Both the position numbers and the translations under genes were made by a program. This document shows, piece after piece, positions 19,682-29,923 of a DNA stretch of 64,000 bases (position 1 is its first letter; every line of letters begins with the position of its first letter). The stretch is from Rossellomorea aquimaris. GTDB lineage: Bacteria > Bacillota > Bacilli > Bacillales > Bacillaceae_B. The DNA lies in NCBI RefSeq assembly GCF_020171925.1, contig NZ_JAIVAR010000003.1, positions 1 through 64,000 on the forward strand, given 5' to 3'. The notes beneath the pieces were generated by a model. The model was not told the DNA's origin. It searched no databases and saw only the letters and a program-made list of their open reading frames with translations.

Positions 19682-19696
19682 TATTTTCAGAATTTT
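19682..19696. promoter_or_regulatory. CodY-like box upstream of the peptide transporter operon
   Basis: TATTTTCAGAATTTT matches 12 of 15 positions of AATTTTCWGAAAATT and sits about 105 bases upstream of the dppD start. CodY regulates dpp in B. subtilis, so the site is plausible. The gap 19580-19912 otherwise holds only AT-rich promoter-like sequence and a palindromic repeat. Confidence 0.5.
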
Positions 19697-19864
19697 TATT
19701 CTAAACAGACATTTACCCTAAGTGACCTAATCCATTTCAATATATGTCCAAAACCCCATTTCATTCCTCCTATGATTTCTGAGAGTCGAGAGAAGCGGAT
19801 TAATCAAAATAGAGGATGATTGGAAATCCTCTGATCGAAATCATTACTTTCGAACCAAACAACA

Positions 19865-19908
19865 AAGGTCCGTCCCTCATCGCTTTAAAGCGACGAGGGA
19901 CGGACCTT
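19865..19908. repeat. 44-bp palindromic repeat, copy 1
   Basis: Arms of 22 bp (AAGGTCCGTCCCTCATCGC and its complement) with one A/C mismatch, which is a G-U wobble in a reverse-strand transcript. It begins 4 bases past the ygaD stop. Compared with other copies the TAC/GTA pair positions are TCC/GGA, a compensated change. Confidence 0.9.
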
Positions 19909-19912
19909 CGAT

Positions 19913-21658
19913 TTATTGATCTAATTGTTGAACCTGGAAGAGTTTATGATAGTGTCCTTGTTTTTCCATCAACTCTTGATGGGTTCCCATTTCGACAATT
20001 TCACCATATTCCATATGGATGATCCTATCTGCATGGGTGATGGTCGATAACCGGTGCGCCACGATAAACGTTGTCCTGTCCTTAGCCAGTTCTTCAAGCG
20101 ATTCCTGAATGAGGTGCTCACTCTCTAAATCAAGTGCAGAGGTGGCTTCATCGAGAATGAGGATCGGTGGATTCTTCAGGAAGACCCTCGCTATCGCGAC
20201 ACGCTGTTTTTGGCCCCCGGAGAGTTTCACGCCTCTTTCCCCTACCCGCGTATCATAGCCTTGTGGAAGTTTCATGATGAAATCATGGGCATTCGCCGCT
20301 TTGGCGGCTTTTATGACCTCTTCGTCACTTGCTTCAGGGTTCCCGAATTTAATATTCATCTTCACCGATTCACTGAAAAGGATGTTGTCCTGAAGGACCA
20401 TACCGATTTTATCCCTTAGTGACCTGACCTGGAATCTCCTGATATCGGTGCCATCCAGTTGTATTTCGCCCTTGGTCACATCGTAGAATCTTGGGATCAG
20501 ACTGACCAGGGAGGATTTCCCTCCCCCGCTCATTCCGACCAAGGCCACAGTCTCTCCGGACCGAATATCCAGATTCAGGCCTTTCAATACTTCCTCTTCC
20601 TTGGGATCGTATTGGAATGACACATCCTTGAACCGGATATCCCCTTTTACGTTGTTACACGGCACTGCCCCTGGCTCATCATCGATATCATACTTCTCAT
20701 CCATGAATTCAAATACCCGATCCATGGAAGCGATCGATTGTGTCAATGTCGTGGATGAGTTGACCAGCCTTCTCAGTGGATTATACAACCTGTCGATGTA
20801 GGCGATGAAAGCAGCCATCGTTCCGATTGTAAGATCTTCCTGGATGACCTGGAGTCCCGCATAGCCGATGATGATCAAGGGAGAGATGTCGGTGATGGTA
20901 TTCACGACCGCAAACGCTTTGGCATTCCAACTCGTTTGTTTCAGTGCTTTTGAAAGGAAATTGCTGTTCTGTCCTTCAAATTGCTTCTGTTCATAGTCTT
21001 CGACTGCGAAGCTTTTGATGACACTCATCCCCTGGACCCTTTCATGCAGATGACTTTGGACTTCGGCAAGTGCCTGCGACCTCTCCCTCGTCAACCCCCT
21101 CAGCCTTCCGAAAAAGTACCGGACAGAAAAAGCATAGAAAGGAAATGCGATGAGTGATACGAGTGTCAGCTTCACATCCATTGTAAACATGATGGAAAGG
21201 GCGATGACGATGGTCGCTGCATCAAGCCATAGATTCATGAGGCCCGTAATGACAAAATTCTTAGTCTGCTCAACATCATTGATCACCCTTGAGATCACTT
21301 CACCAGCACGCGTATTGGAATAATACTTAAAGCTGAGCTTCTGGATATGGGAGAATAGCGTATCCCTTAAATCGAAGAGGATCTTATTCCCTGTCCACTG
21401 CGCAAAATACTGCCTGTAATACTCGACAGGTGGTCTGATGACGAGGAACAGCACGAGCATGATGCCCATTACCGTCAGTAAATGACTTGTCTTTTCATCT
21501 GTTGTTAAGTCCCCACTTACAATATCATCGATGACATACTTGATGAGTATCGGGATCAACAGGGGAATGGCAAACTTGATGATTCCTATGATGAGAGTAC
21601 CAATGATCTGCCAGCGGTATGGCTTGACAAATGACAGGTACCTTTTAATACTATCCAA
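19913..21658 (-). CDS. ygaD: ABC transporter, fused permease/ATPase (exporter type)
   Basis: A 581-residue half-transporter with six N-terminal membrane helices (to ~310). The nucleotide-binding domain has Walker [10 protein letters not shown], signature KLSGGQKQR and Walker [12 protein letters not shown]. It belongs to the MsbA/LmrA-like exporters and works as a homodimer or with an unknown partner. The substrate is unknown. It is the B. subtilis ygaD orthologue by sequence class and by order with ygaC and ygaB. Confidence 0.9.
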   Translation of the reverse strand: MDSIKRYLSFVKPYRWQIIGTLIIGIIKFAIPLLIPILIKYVIDDIVSGDLTTDEKTSHLLTVMGIMLVLFLVIRPPVEYYRQYFAQWTGNKILFDLRDTLFSHIQKLSFKYYSNTRAGEVISRVINDVEQTKNFVITGLMNLWLDAATIVIALSIMFTMDVKLTLVSLIAFPFYAFSVRYFFGRLRGLTRERSQALAEVQSHLHERVQGMSVIKSFAVEDYEQKQFEGQNSNFLSKALKQTSWNAKAFAVVNTITDISPLIIIGYAGLQVIQEDLTIGTMAAFIAYIDRLYNPLRRLVNSSTTLTQSIASMDRVFEFMDEKYDIDDEPGAVPCNNVKGDIRFKDVSFQYDPKEEEVLKGLNLDIRSGETVALVGMSGGGKSSLVSLIPRFYDVTKGEIQLDGTDIRRFQVRSLRDKIGMVLQDNILFSESVKMNIKFGNPEASDEEVIKAAKAANAHDFIMKLPQGYDTRVGERGVKLSGGQKQRVAIARVFLKNPPILILDEATSALDLESEHLIQESLEELAKDRTTFIVAHRLSTITHADRIIHMEYGEIVEMGTHQELMEKQGHYHKLFQVQQLDQ

Positions 21659-21925
21659 GATATTGCTCCTTCCTTCTAAAAAACGTTTATTGATTATCGT
21701 GATTCATTACGATAAAGCCCGGTGACGCTCAATATCCCCTGAGTAAACGCGGGATGTTGAATATAAGTGGTTGTCCATGGGTGAAATCCATCCGATAATC
21801 CCAATAAAAAGGGATGACCCGCAAGGAACACTTCGTCCCTTCTCTCCATCACTTGCATTCCGAGAGAGAAAAGGAGGCTCCTTACCGGGTCAGCCCTGCT
21901 TCGACTATGCACTTATTCAGGTCTG

Positions 21926-22456
21926 TTACCCCCTATGTGTCAAATAACGCTCATACCAGATGTCAATGAAGTCAGGTGCAAAAGGACCTTTCCTTTGACG
22001 AATCCATCGCACAAGCTTATCAACGTTACGCTTAAGGATGTGATCAATCACATCAGGGTAACCGTACAATTTCCGATGGGCTTCATATTCATCCTCATCG
22101 AGAAGCGTATACGTCATGTCTGGGAACACTTTGATATCCAGATCATAATCAATGTACTTGATCGCTTCATGATCGTATACAAATGGTGAACTTAAATTAC
22201 AATAATAATAAATCCCGTCCTCACGGATCATACAAATAATGTTAAACCAAAGCTCGGAATGAAAATAACAGATCGCCGGTTCACGCGTCATCCATGTTCT
22301 GCCGTCTGATTCAGTGACGAGTGTCCGATCGTTTCCACCAATGATGATATTATTCGTGCCTTTGAGAACCGTCGTTTCATTCCATATGCGGTGGATATTG
22401 CCATCATGCTTATAACTATGTATTTGTACCGATCGCCCTTCAGTGGGAACAGCCAT
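21926..22456 (-). CDS. ygaC: DUF402 family protein YgaC
   Basis: A 176-residue DUF402 protein (B. subtilis YgaC; fold related to FomD/nucleoside-phosphate hydrolases). It has the family blocks [32 protein letters not shown] and [14 protein letters not shown]. Homologous enzymes hydrolyse nucleoside di/triphosphates, but activity here is unproven. The ATG at 22456 is chosen for its AAGAAGGGG site; the frame opens 10 codons upstream. Between it and ygaD lie 267 bases with an unconvincing open frame. Confidence 0.85.
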   Translation of the reverse strand: MAVPTEGRSVQIHSYKHDGNIHRIWNETTVLKGTNNIIIGGNDRTLVTESDGRTWMTREPAICYFHSELWFNIICMIREDGIYYYCNLSSPFVYDHEAIKYIDYDLDIKVFPDMTYTLLDEDEYEAHRKLYGYPDVIDHILKRNVDKLVRWIRQRKGPFAPDFIDIWYERYLTHRG

Positions 22457-22540
22457 TGTATCCCCTTCTTTCCTAACAAATTCCATGTATATAAGTATTT
22501 ATTCTATTATTATAACGTTTCCGCAGTAAATTTAAAACAA

Positions 22541-22582
22541 AAGGGCTGTCTTTAAGGAAAATAACCTTAAAAGACACCCCTT
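22541..22582 (-). terminator. terminator of ygaB
   Basis: TGTCTTTAAGG and CCTTAAAAGACA arms with GGG/CCC at the base, around a 7-base loop, and TTTTGTTTT after the stem on the reverse strand. Confidence 0.85.
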
Positions 22583-22586
22583 CACA

Positions 22587-22835
22587 TTACACTAATTCCT
22601 TCTGATATGAGCGTATGACGTCCTCTGTCTGTTCCTGGAATATCCGATGAATCTCCCTTAATTCCCTCTTCTTCTGGATGATCTCAGCTTTCAGCGATTC
22701 AACCTTTGTCATCTCCTGCAATTCTATCAGTTCTTCCTCAAGCTTCTGACATCGTTCAATCTCGGCCTGAAGAAACAACAGCTTATCCATCGTAGCCATC
22801 TGATCCGACACCAATTCATTAAATCTTTGCTGCAT
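22587..22835 (-). CDS. ygaB: YgaB-like coiled-coil protein
   Basis: An 82-residue charged, almost wholly helical protein (coiled coil over residues ~8-75: MDKLLFLQAEIERCQKLEEE onwards). It matches the small YgaB protein that sits between sspE and ygaC in B. subtilis; function is unknown. The open frame continues 41 codons upstream, but the ATG at 22835 has AAAGGATGG at about 9 bases, whereas the earlier ATG overlaps that site. Confidence 0.75.
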   Translation of the reverse strand: MQQRFNELVSDQMATMDKLLFLQAEIERCQKLEEELIELQEMTKVESLKAEIIQKKRELREIHRIFQEQTEDVIRSYQKELV

Positions 22836-22959
22836 GGAACCAACCATCCTTTCTAAACAAACTCTACTTAAAGAACATTCTCTCCGTAACTCCCTAATCC
22901 TTTGACAACATCTGTCACAAACCCACCTCTTTTGTCGATTCACCCAACTCTTTACCACT

Positions 22960-23017
22960 TTAAAGCAGTGAGGGACGTACCTTTAGTGTGCTAAAGGTAC
23001 GTCCCTCACTGCTTTAA
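22960..23017. repeat. 58-bp palindromic repeat, copy 2 (inverted half order)
   Basis: Perfect 27-bp arms around a 4-base TGTG loop. Here the half-sites are arranged tail-to-tail relative to copies 5-7: the AAAGGTACGTCCC end faces the centre and TTTAAAG faces outward. It is between the sspE terminator and the start of ygaB. Confidence 0.9.
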
Positions 23018-23024
23018 CGCAAAA

Positions 23025-23051
23025 AAGCACCCGCAGGATATGCGGGTGCTT
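23025..23051 (-). terminator. terminator of sspE
   Basis: AAGCACCCGCA / TGCGGGTGCTT perfect arms with a 5-base loop, followed by TTTT on the reverse strand. Confidence 0.92.
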
Positions 23052-23069
23052 CGTTCTGATCAAAGGCGA

Positions 23070-23261
23070 TTAGCGTTGTTGACCAGAGTTTTGACCTTTT
23101 TTCGCTTGAGATTGAGCGTTTTGTTGACGCACCTCTTGAGCGTTTGTTTCAGAAGCGAACTCAGTACCGTATTGTTGCTGAGCAGCTCCAGCTTGAGCGT
23201 TTTGTTGTTTCACGTGTTGAACGCTAGTACCAGATTGAGTTTTGTTTGGTTGTTTTGCCAT
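23070..23261 (-). CDS. sspE: gamma-type small acid-soluble spore protein
   Basis: A 63-residue Gln/Asn/Ala-rich protein with the two gamma-SASP repeats, each containing a YGTEFASETN-type GPR protease site (one clear) and QQNAQAxxxQ blocks. It is a storage protein in the spore core, degraded at germination to supply amino acids. The start at 23261 (MAKQPNK) has GTGGAGGTGATT upstream; the frame opens five codons earlier. Neighbours fabL and ygaB are the same as in B. subtilis. Confidence 0.95.
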   Translation of the reverse strand: MAKQPNKTQSGTSVQHVKQQNAQAGAAQQQYGTEFASETNAQEVRQQNAQSQAKKGQNSGQQR

Positions 23262-23347
23262 TGTAATCACCTCCACGCTAATTAAGATAACCAGGCGGAG
23301 AAAAGACTATCCAGATTAAAAAAGGAAAAACATCCCACAAATCGTCC

Positions 23348-24097
<750 letters not shown>

Positions 24098-24265
24098 TCA
24101 TCCTTCCATTTTCTTTTTTCCATTATAGTCAAAAGATTTTCAAAGCATAATCAGACGCCTGATATTGAAAACTATAGGAGAGTATCGATTTATTGCGGCT
24201 GCAGATTGATGCAAGCTCCATTAACAATACCCATTCACTAAAGAATATAAGGGAGGTCTGACCGT

Positions 24266-24490
24266 ATGTATGTAGGTCGGGATATGACGGAGCTTTCCAT
24301 GCTCCCTAAAAGTGAATGGAAGAAAAGCGAACTCGCTTACTTCCATCATTCACTACAACAAATAGTACCTTATTTAAACACAGAAGGACAATCCATTCAT
24401 CGTGAAATCGTCGAGGAAATCGAAAACCGTGGCGGATTGAACCGCGGCGAAGCCGATTACACGCACGGTACGAAGCCGGTGTTTGATTGA
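24266..24490 (+). CDS. yfhS: small protein YfhS
   Basis: A 74-residue soluble protein between fabL and mutY, the position of B. subtilis yfhS. It has a MYVGRDMTELSMLPKSEW start and a conserved-looking EENRGGLNRGEADYTHGT-type tail. The ribosome-binding site is GGGAGG. Function is unknown. Confidence 0.82.
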   Translation: MYVGRDMTELSMLPKSEWKKSELAYFHHSLQQIVPYLNTEGQSIHREIVEEIENRGGLNRGEADYTHGTKPVFD

Positions 24491-24496
24491 CAATCA

Positions 24497-24545
24497 ATAA
24501 GGCCCGCCCCCAATGCTCAAATTCAGCTGGGAACGGGCCCTTATG
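24497..24545. terminator. bidirectional terminator between yfhS and mutY
   Basis: ATAAGGCCCG and CGGGCCCTTAT arms with an additional inner CCA/TGG pairing. It separates convergent genes. No long T-run, so efficiency is uncertain. Confidence 0.6.
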
Positions 24546-24546
24546 A

Positions 24547-25650
24547 TCAGCCAGTCGTCACTTGTCGCGTTTCCTTCCAGATATTCTGATGGGAAACCGG
24601 GAAGGCATATTGTTCTAATTCTTCTTCTGTTACTGCAATCAATTCAGTATCATGTAATGAAGAGCTTTTCACGCTGCCGATATACACTTCTATATCCCAG
24701 ATGATATGGGAGAAAACATGCTGGATCCTTGAGACGATACCCGCTTTCAATGAGGCTTCTACCCCATAATCGGTTTCCAATGCTTCTCCAAGCTGTTTTC
24801 TGCCACTCCTTGATGGGCCCACTTCGAAGTTCGGAAATTCCCACAGGTTTGCGAGCAGACCGGTGCTAGGACGCTTATGAATCACAATCCGGTCATCCTC
24901 AGTGAATAGGACAGCGGCCGCCATATTCAATTTACGAGGAGCTTTCTTCTTGGACTTTACGGGTAGTTCCGTTTGAACTCCTTCATGGAAGGCCTGACAG
25001 TGTTCCCGCACAGGACATAACAGGCAGGAAGGTGAGGTCGGCGTACATATCAACGCCCCAAGTTCCATCAATGCTTGATTGAAGTAAGATGGGTTTTCTT
25101 TAGAAATAAGCTCCCTGACAGCTTCTTCAAACACTTTTCTGGACGCTGGCTTTGCGATATCAAGCCAGATGGATAGAATCCTTGAGAATACCCTCATGAC
25201 GTTCCCGTCCACGGCAGGTTCGGGTTTCCCATAAGCTATGCTGAGGATGGCCCCGGCTGTATATGGACCAACACCTTTGAGCGCAGAAATCCCTTTTGGT
25301 GTATCAGGGACTATACCACCGTATGTTTCATGGACCTCCCTTGCAGCTGATTGAAGGTTCCTTACCCTTGAATAATAACCGAGACCTTCCCACGCTTTTA
25401 ACACGGCATCTTCATCAGCACTCGCCAGAGCTTCGATGGTAGGGAATTTTTCAATGAATCGGTTAAAATAAGGGATGACAGTATCGACCCTCGTCTGTTG
25501 GAGCATGATTTCCGATACCCATACTTTATAAGGGTCACGGTCCTTTCTCCAAGGGAGATCACGCTGTTCCCGTGAAAACCAGGAGATTAAATCTTCTTGA
25601 AAACCCTCTCGGTCAATGGTCTGAATATGTTTCAACGGTTCGTCTTTCAA
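24547..25650 (-). CDS. mutY: A/G-specific adenine glycosylase MutY
   Basis: A 367-residue base-excision repair enzyme that removes adenine mispaired with 8-oxoguanine. The catalytic Glu lies in [10 protein letters not shown] (E47) and the catalytic Asp in PAVDGNV (D148). A helix-hairpin-helix ([12 protein letters not shown]) and the [4Fe-4S] ligands C202, C209, C212 and C218 (C-x6-C-x2-C-x5-C) are present. A C-terminal NUDIX-like domain recognises 8-oxoG. B. subtilis yfhQ. Confidence 0.96.
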   Translation of the reverse strand: MKDEPLKHIQTIDREGFQEDLISWFSREQRDLPWRKDRDPYKVWVSEIMLQQTRVDTVIPYFNRFIEKFPTIEALASADEDAVLKAWEGLGYYSRVRNLQSAAREVHETYGGIVPDTPKGISALKGVGPYTAGAILSIAYGKPEPAVDGNVMRVFSRILSIWLDIAKPASRKVFEEAVRELISKENPSYFNQALMELGALICTPTSPSCLLCPVREHCQAFHEGVQTELPVKSKKKAPRKLNMAAAVLFTEDDRIVIHKRPSTGLLANLWEFPNFEVGPSRSGRKQLGEALETDYGVEASLKAGIVSRIQHVFSHIIWDIEVYIGSVKSSSLHDTELIAVTEEELEQYAFPVSHQNIWKETRQVTTG

Positions 25651-25699
25651 TTTAGTACCTCCAAGATGTTAGATGTTACGGTAAATAGGGAATAATCTA

Positions 25700-26008
25700 T
25701 TATGAACTTTTTTTCAATCCTATGCATTTCATTTCTTTTAATCCACCGCAAATGCAGTCGTCCAATCGACCGAACAATAAGTGTCCGCGCGAAGTACGCA
25801 GTCGCTTGATTGCATGATAATGTGATTCCGTCGGGACCACGAACGTTTCAATGTAGCGATTCTCATCCGCTTCAGACTTTTCCCAACGGATGTTCACCGC
25901 ATCATAGAGGGGCATGGACTGGATGATGCTGTTCATGATTTGACGATACTGATGTTGCAGGCTTTGTTTAATTTCATATTCAAGGTAAATTTGTAATGAA
26001 TTTTTCAT
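25700..26008 (-). CDS. unknown protein with C-terminal cysteine motif
   Basis: A 102-residue protein, not recognised. It begins with a helical stretch and ends with DDCICGGLKEMKC, three cysteines that could bind metal. The ATG at 26008 has AAAAGGAG about 10 bases upstream; the frame opens at 26032. It lies between mutY and yfhP and is divergent from yfhP. Confidence 0.6.
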   Translation of the reverse strand: MKNSLQIYLEYEIKQSLQHQYRQIMNSIIQSMPLYDAVNIRWEKSEADENRYIETFVVPTESHYHAIKRLRTSRGHLLFGRLDDCICGGLKEMKCIGLKKSS

Positions 26009-26083
26009 TTGAAATAAACTCCTTTTAACCATATCATGAAGTGCAACGAAAACAAACGAATTCAGTCAAGGGGGGGACTTAAC

Positions 26084-27070
26084 ATGGATACAGGTACTCA
26101 TATTGTCATGGGCTTTGCACTGGGGGGCTTGGCCACTCTCGATCCCGCCGTCGCCCAAAGCAGCGCAACATCCACAAGTGTACTGATAGCCGCAGTCATT
26201 GGTTCGCAGATCCCTGACATCGATACTGTTCTGAAGCTTCGGAATAACGCCGTTTATATCCGCCACCATAGGGGGATCACACATAGCATTCCTGCCGTAC
26301 TGCTGTGGCCGCTCCTTATTGTCGGATGCATCTTCCCTTTCTTTCCCGACGCCAATCTGCTTCATTTATGGATTTGGACATTTACCGCTGTTTTCCTGCA
26401 TGTATTTGTCGACATATTCAACGCATATGGAACACAGGCACTGAGGCCGATTTCGTCGAAATGGGTCGCATTGGGGGTCATTAACACGTTTGACCCCTAT
26501 ATCTTCGGGATCCATGTAGTCGGTTTGATCCTATGGGGGCTCGGTTTCCCTCCCGGCAGGACGTTCCTGGTGATGTATATCATCATATTCGCATACTACG
26601 TGCTTAGGTTCCAGGTCCAGATTGCCGTTAAGAACGCCGTGAAAAGAAGGATACCGGAGGCAGAGAAAATCATTGTTTCTCCGACACTGAGGTTTTTCCA
26701 GTGGAGGCTTGCCGTGGTTACGAACGATAAGTATTATGTGGCCCGAGCATATAGGAGGTCAATCACGATCTTTGAAGAGTTCAAACGTGTCCCCGTGCCT
26801 GACCTTCCGGTGATCGTAGCTGCCAAAAGAGATAAGAACCTTTCAGCATTCCTGTCTTTTTCCCCCGTTTACCGGTGGGAAGTAGACGAATACGACGACC
26901 ATTTCGAGGTGCGCTTCATTGATCTCCGTTATCGAAATAACGGCCATTACCCCTTCGTTGCGCTCGTCCAGCTCGACAAGGACCTTTCAGTGGTCAGCTC
27001 TTATACAGGCTGGGTCTTCAGTGAAGAAAAACTGCGCAAAAAAGTCGACATCGACATTTTAATCGATTAA
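26084..27070 (+). CDS. yfhP: membrane-bound metal-dependent hydrolase YfhP
   Basis: A 328-residue YdjM/LexA-binding-type membrane hydrolase family protein (DUF457). The N-terminal half has several membrane helices and conserved metal-ligand-like residues (THIVMG, QIPDID, HHRGITHS, HVFVDIFNAYGTQ). The C-terminal half is soluble. In B. subtilis YfhP is the neighbour of mutY. The ATG at 26084 is preceded by a run of seven G; an earlier in-frame ATG at 26036 lacks a site. Confidence 0.88.
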   Translation: MDTGTHIVMGFALGGLATLDPAVAQSSATSTSVLIAAVIGSQIPDIDTVLKLRNNAVYIRHHRGITHSIPAVLLWPLLIVGCIFPFFPDANLLHLWIWTFTAVFLHVFVDIFNAYGTQALRPISSKWVALGVINTFDPYIFGIHVVGLILWGLGFPPGRTFLVMYIIIFAYYVLRFQVQIAVKNAVKRRIPEAEKIIVSPTLRFFQWRLAVVTNDKYYVARAYRRSITIFEEFKRVPVPDLPVIVAAKRDKNLSAFLSFSPVYRWEVDEYDDHFEVRFIDLRYRNNGHYPFVALVQLDKDLSVVSSYTGWVFSEEKLRKKVDIDILID

Positions 27071-27076
27071 CGCATC

Positions 27077-27114
27077 GAGGGACGGTCCTTTAGCTTACTA
27101 AAGGACCGTCCCTC
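27077..27114. repeat. palindromic repeat, copy 3 (short, inverted half order)
   Basis: Perfect 17-bp arms (GAGGGACGGTCCTTTAG) around a 4-base loop, between the convergent stops of yfhP (6 bases away) and yfhJ. The internal triplet pair is GTCC/GGAC-type rather than TAC/GTA, another compensated variant. Only one outer flank (TTGCTTTA) is retained. Confidence 0.88.
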
Positions 27115-27120
27115 ATTGCT

Positions 27121-27405
27121 TTAGTGCACGAAACCGTCATCTTCATTACTTTCCTGATGGTCAAGCAGGTGTTTATATTTTGGGTTGCGGGCTGCGAATT
27201 CATGGATGCGGGAACCGTAGTTTGTGATCCATTGACGGACGACTTTTTCTGTCATTTCCTTCCCCTGATATTCATAACCCGCCTTGGCGTAGGTCGTTTC
27301 GAAGTCTTCCCAAACAAGCTCTACCCAGGTTCTCGCCTTTTCGTAAGAAAGCTTGGTGTTCTTCTCCATTAATAATTCTGTAAGTTCATGAAAGATGGAA
27401 TCCAT
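27121..27405 (-). CDS. yfhJ: WVELL-type protein YfhJ
   Basis: A 94-residue protein with the WVELVWEDFE signature of the YfhJ/WVELL family near residues 27-36. Rich in charged residues and helical. Function unknown. The start at 27405 has a GGAGGAG site; the open frame extends 17 codons upstream without one. Convergent with yfhP and divergent from sspK. Confidence 0.87.
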   Translation of the reverse strand: MDSIFHELTELLMEKNTKLSYEKARTWVELVWEDFETTYAKAGYEYQGKEMTEKVVRQWITNYGSRIHEFAARNPKYKHLLDHQESNEDDGFVH

Positions 27406-27546
27406 TTTGTCTCCTCCTTTTCCATTCATTTTTATGATAAAGTCCCTCGGGTACATCCATACTATTAGTACGTGGTTGAGCTTAGTGCAGGCTTTGCTTT
27501 TTCACGGTGTGGACATCCAATACAAGTACCTTTTAGGAGGCAGATT

Positions 27547-27711
27547 ATGCGTAATAAAACAACCGGCTTTCCCAATATGAACAATAATAAATTTGAGGGA
27601 GAACCAAGAGCAAAAGCTGAATATGCATCTAAAAGGGCAAATGGCACCATCAATACCCATCCAGGAGAGCGCATGGCATCTTCTGGCAAAAGAAAACAAG
27701 ACTCAATTTAA
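27547..27711 (+). CDS. sspK: small acid-soluble spore protein SspK
   Basis: 54 residues: [20 protein letters not shown], then [23 protein letters not shown]. This matches the SspK family, a minor SASP made in the forespore. An AGGAGG site lies 9 bases upstream of the ATG. A longer in-frame start at 27472 has no site and would not match the family. Confidence 0.9.
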   Translation: MRNKTTGFPNMNNNKFEGEPRAKAEYASKRANGTINTHPGERMASSGKRKQDSI

Positions 27712-27745
27712 TTAGAGAACTTTCACTTTTTAGGGGGTAGTCACG

Positions 27746-27904
27746 ATGGCAAACATGAAAAACAACTTCCACAGAAACAAGTATAGCAGTCCATTCAACA
27801 AAGGATTCTACAATCCTAAGCATGCACACGCACAGGCGAATGGTCAGACGCAACAAACACAGGATCTGATCATTCTCGAAGCTGAAACCCGTAAGCGATC
27901 CTAA
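27746..27904 (+). CDS. YpzG-like small protein
   Basis: A 52-residue basic, Asn/His/Gln-rich protein ending in a hydrophobic DLIILE stretch and ETRKRS. The pattern FNKGFYNPKHAHAQANGQTQ resembles the YpzG family of sporulating bacilli. GGGGGT lies upstream of the ATG. It follows sspK by 34 bases and may share its transcript. Function unknown. Confidence 0.7.
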   Translation: MANMKNNFHRNKYSSPFNKGFYNPKHAHAQANGQTQQTQDLIILEAETRKRS

Positions 27905-27910
27905 ATGATC

Positions 27911-27954
27911 AAGGTACGTCCCTCATCGCGTTAAAGCAGTGAGGGACGTACCTT
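27911..27954. repeat. 44-bp palindromic repeat, copy 4
   Basis: Outer 15-bp arms are perfect (AAGGTACGTCCCTCA) while the inner part (TCGCGTTAAAGCAG) is mismatched, so this copy has begun to decay at the centre. It lies 6 bases after the YpzG-like gene and 8 bases before the yfhH stop (convergent). Confidence 0.88.
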
Positions 27955-27961
27955 GGTTTTA

Positions 27962-28291
27962 TTATTTTTTATCAGATTTAAGCAGTGAAATCGGCAGTGC
28001 CTCTTCCTTACCATCTCCGCCGAGGCGGTAGCCCCATGCAAATACTCCATTCAAGTAGTCCACTTTGAAGTATACACCGGGATCCCCTTCAATCGGATAG
28101 ATGCCACCTGACTTGAATTCCGAAGGGTCCATCAGGTACGCTTGAGCCATCAGTGCTTTACGCTCCAAAACAGCAAATTCGTTGACGATGCCGAGCTGTT
28201 CCGCTTTTCTTGCTTTCTCTTTGAGCGCAGCGATTTCCTGCTGTAATTCATGCTGTGACATTTCACTGTATCTTCTCTCTTGTTGTTCCAT
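27962..28291 (-). CDS. yfhH: DUF1811 family protein YfhH
   Basis: A 109-residue protein with a helical N-terminus (RRYSEMSQHELQQEIAALKEKA) and an SH3-like C-terminal part (GDPGVYFKVDYLNGVFAWGYRL). This is the YfhH/DUF1811 family next to recX in bacilli. Function unknown. The ATG at 28291 is chosen for its GAGGTGATGAGG upstream. Confidence 0.87.
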   Translation of the reverse strand: MEQQERRYSEMSQHELQQEIAALKEKARKAEQLGIVNEFAVLERKALMAQAYLMDPSEFKSGGIYPIEGDPGVYFKVDYLNGVFAWGYRLGGDGKEEALPISLLKSDKK

Positions 28292-28406
28292 AACCTCATC
28301 ACCTCTACTAAGGATAGTATAGATAAAATCGTGCAATAAGAAAAGTGAATAAACCTTTACATCATGATAAAATCGTAAAAAAGATTAACCGAAAGGACGG
28401 ACCATT

Positions 28407-29078
28407 ATGAAAAAGGCAATCATCACAGGCGGAGGCTCCGGGCTTGGAAGAGAGCTGGGCAAACTGCTTTCAAAGGAATTCCACATCATCCTGCTTGGCC
28501 GTACAAAAGAAAAACTTGAGAGCGCTTCATCTGACATCATCAAGGAGGGCGGCCAGGCTTCTTATGCTATAGTGGATGTCCGCTCCCCCCTCGAAATTGA
28601 ACAGGTTTGTTCAACGGAACTGCTTCAGGATGAAATCGGACTGCTGATCCATAACGCAGGTATCGGCTTCTTCGGACCCTTTCAGGAATCAAAGGATGTA
28701 GAGCTTCAAACCATGTTCGAGACGAATGTTCTCGGACCTATCCGATTGACAAAGGCACTACTGCCCCAATTGGAACAGTCGGACTCGACAATCCTGAATA
28801 TTATTTCAACGGCAGGCTTAAGGGGAAAGAAAAATGAGTCGCTTTATGTGGCCAGTAAATTTGCCCTCAGGGGATTCGGTGAGAGCTTACAGAAGGAATA
28901 TGAAGCTTCGGGTATACGAGTGGTAAATGCTTATATGGGTGGGATGGATACCCCATTCTGGGATGAGAGCGATCATATCAGTGATCCATCCAGGCTGCGA
29001 TCACCACTGGAAGTAGCGGAAATCATCGTAAACCAATATAAGTCAAAACAAGAAATCATCGTCGAATCAAAAAAGTAA
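28407..29078 (+). CDS. short-chain dehydrogenase/reductase
   Basis: A 223-residue classical SDR. The cofactor loop is TGGGSGLG (8-15), the NAG motif is HNAGIGF, and the catalytic Tyr-Lys is in YVASK with the Ser in ISTAG. Substrate unknown. It reads divergently from yfhH and convergently with recX. I do not recall it at the B. subtilis yfh locus, so it may be a local addition. Confidence 0.85.
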   Translation: MKKAIITGGGSGLGRELGKLLSKEFHIILLGRTKEKLESASSDIIKEGGQASYAIVDVRSPLEIEQVCSTELLQDEIGLLIHNAGIGFFGPFQESKDVELQTMFETNVLGPIRLTKALLPQLEQSDSTILNIISTAGLRGKKNESLYVASKFALRGFGESLQKEYEASGIRVVNAYMGGMDTPFWDESDHISDPSRLRSPLEVAEIIVNQYKSKQEIIVESKK

Positions 29079-29113
29079 CTGAAGCCCGGGGGAATAACGG
29101 TTTTCTAAACCAT

Positions 29114-29923
29114 TCATCCCCCTCCTTCTTCCTTGAGGACTTCCAGGAGACGCTCAATTTTATCCATTGAGAATCCTTTGCGGTATAATGCTTGTTTCAT
29201 CTTCTGCTCATACTCAAAGCCTTCGAATTTAGCCGCTAATCTCCTATGTGCCTTTTGACCCTGATGATAGATGGCATCCCACTGCTCATCCGCATCACGC
29301 TCTGCATCGGTTGTTTCCCATACAACTTTCATCACTGCATTCGGATATCCTTTCCGCTGTAAGTTTTGCTCAATTTTTTGCTTGGCAATCACAACGGAAT
29401 CTTTACGGTACTTCCTCATCAGCTTTTCAGAGATGCTAACGGCTTTATCCACTTGCTCTTCAAATGTAAACGCCTGGAGAGCCTCTTCAATATAGCGTTC
29501 ATCGACCCCTTTCCTTTGAAGCTCACCGCGAATCCAAATGGGTCCTTTATCCGACGTATTGATTTGGGTGCCCGTAAAAGCTTGGGCGAATTCTAAATCA
29601 TTCAGGTATTTCATATCTTTTAGCTTATGGATCACTTCACCTACAATGCCTTCTTCCCATTCAGATCGTTTGAGATGATCACGTACCTCATCTTCTGTCC
29701 TCATCCTGAATGAAAGAAAATGAATGGCCTTGTTCAGCGCTTTCTTGACATCATCTTCGTATTGCATCTCGGAGATGGCCAGTTCGTCCACTTCAAGTCC
29801 TTTCCTCAAACCGAACTTGGCAAGTACTCCTTCATCAACACTGAAGGCATATGTTCCATCGATAAATAAATTATAGCGTTCATCATTTTTCACTTGCTTT
29901 GTTATTTTCGTTATGACACCCAT
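29114..29923 (-). CDS. recX: recombination regulator RecX
   Basis: A 269-residue helical protein built of repeated three-helix units (LNKAIHFLSFRMRTEDEVRDHL, YRKDSVVIAKQKIEQNLQRKG, KMKQALYRKGFSMDKIERLLE). It binds RecA filaments and modulates strand exchange. B. subtilis RecX (YfhG) has similar length. The start at 29923 has GGAGGTGG; the longer frame begins five codons upstream. Same position beside yfhF and yfhH as in B. subtilis. Confidence 0.92.
   Translation of the reverse strand: MGVITKITKQVKNDERYNLFIDGTYAFSVDEGVLAKFGLRKGLEVDELAISEMQYEDDVKKALNKAIHFLSFRMRTEDEVRDHLKRSEWEEGIVGEVIHKLKDMKYLNDLEFAQAFTGTQINTSDKGPIWIRGELQRKGVDERYIEEALQAFTFEEQVDKAVSISEKLMRKYRKDSVVIAKQKIEQNLQRKGYPNAVMKVVWETTDAERDADEQWDAIYHQGQKAHRRLAAKFEGFEYEQKMKQALYRKGFSMDKIERLLEVLKEEGGG

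Noticed and set aside
21694..21912. 72-codon reverse frame between ygaD and ygaC
   Set aside because: No convincing ribosome-binding site before any start codon and no recognisable product; likely chance frame in the ygaD leader.
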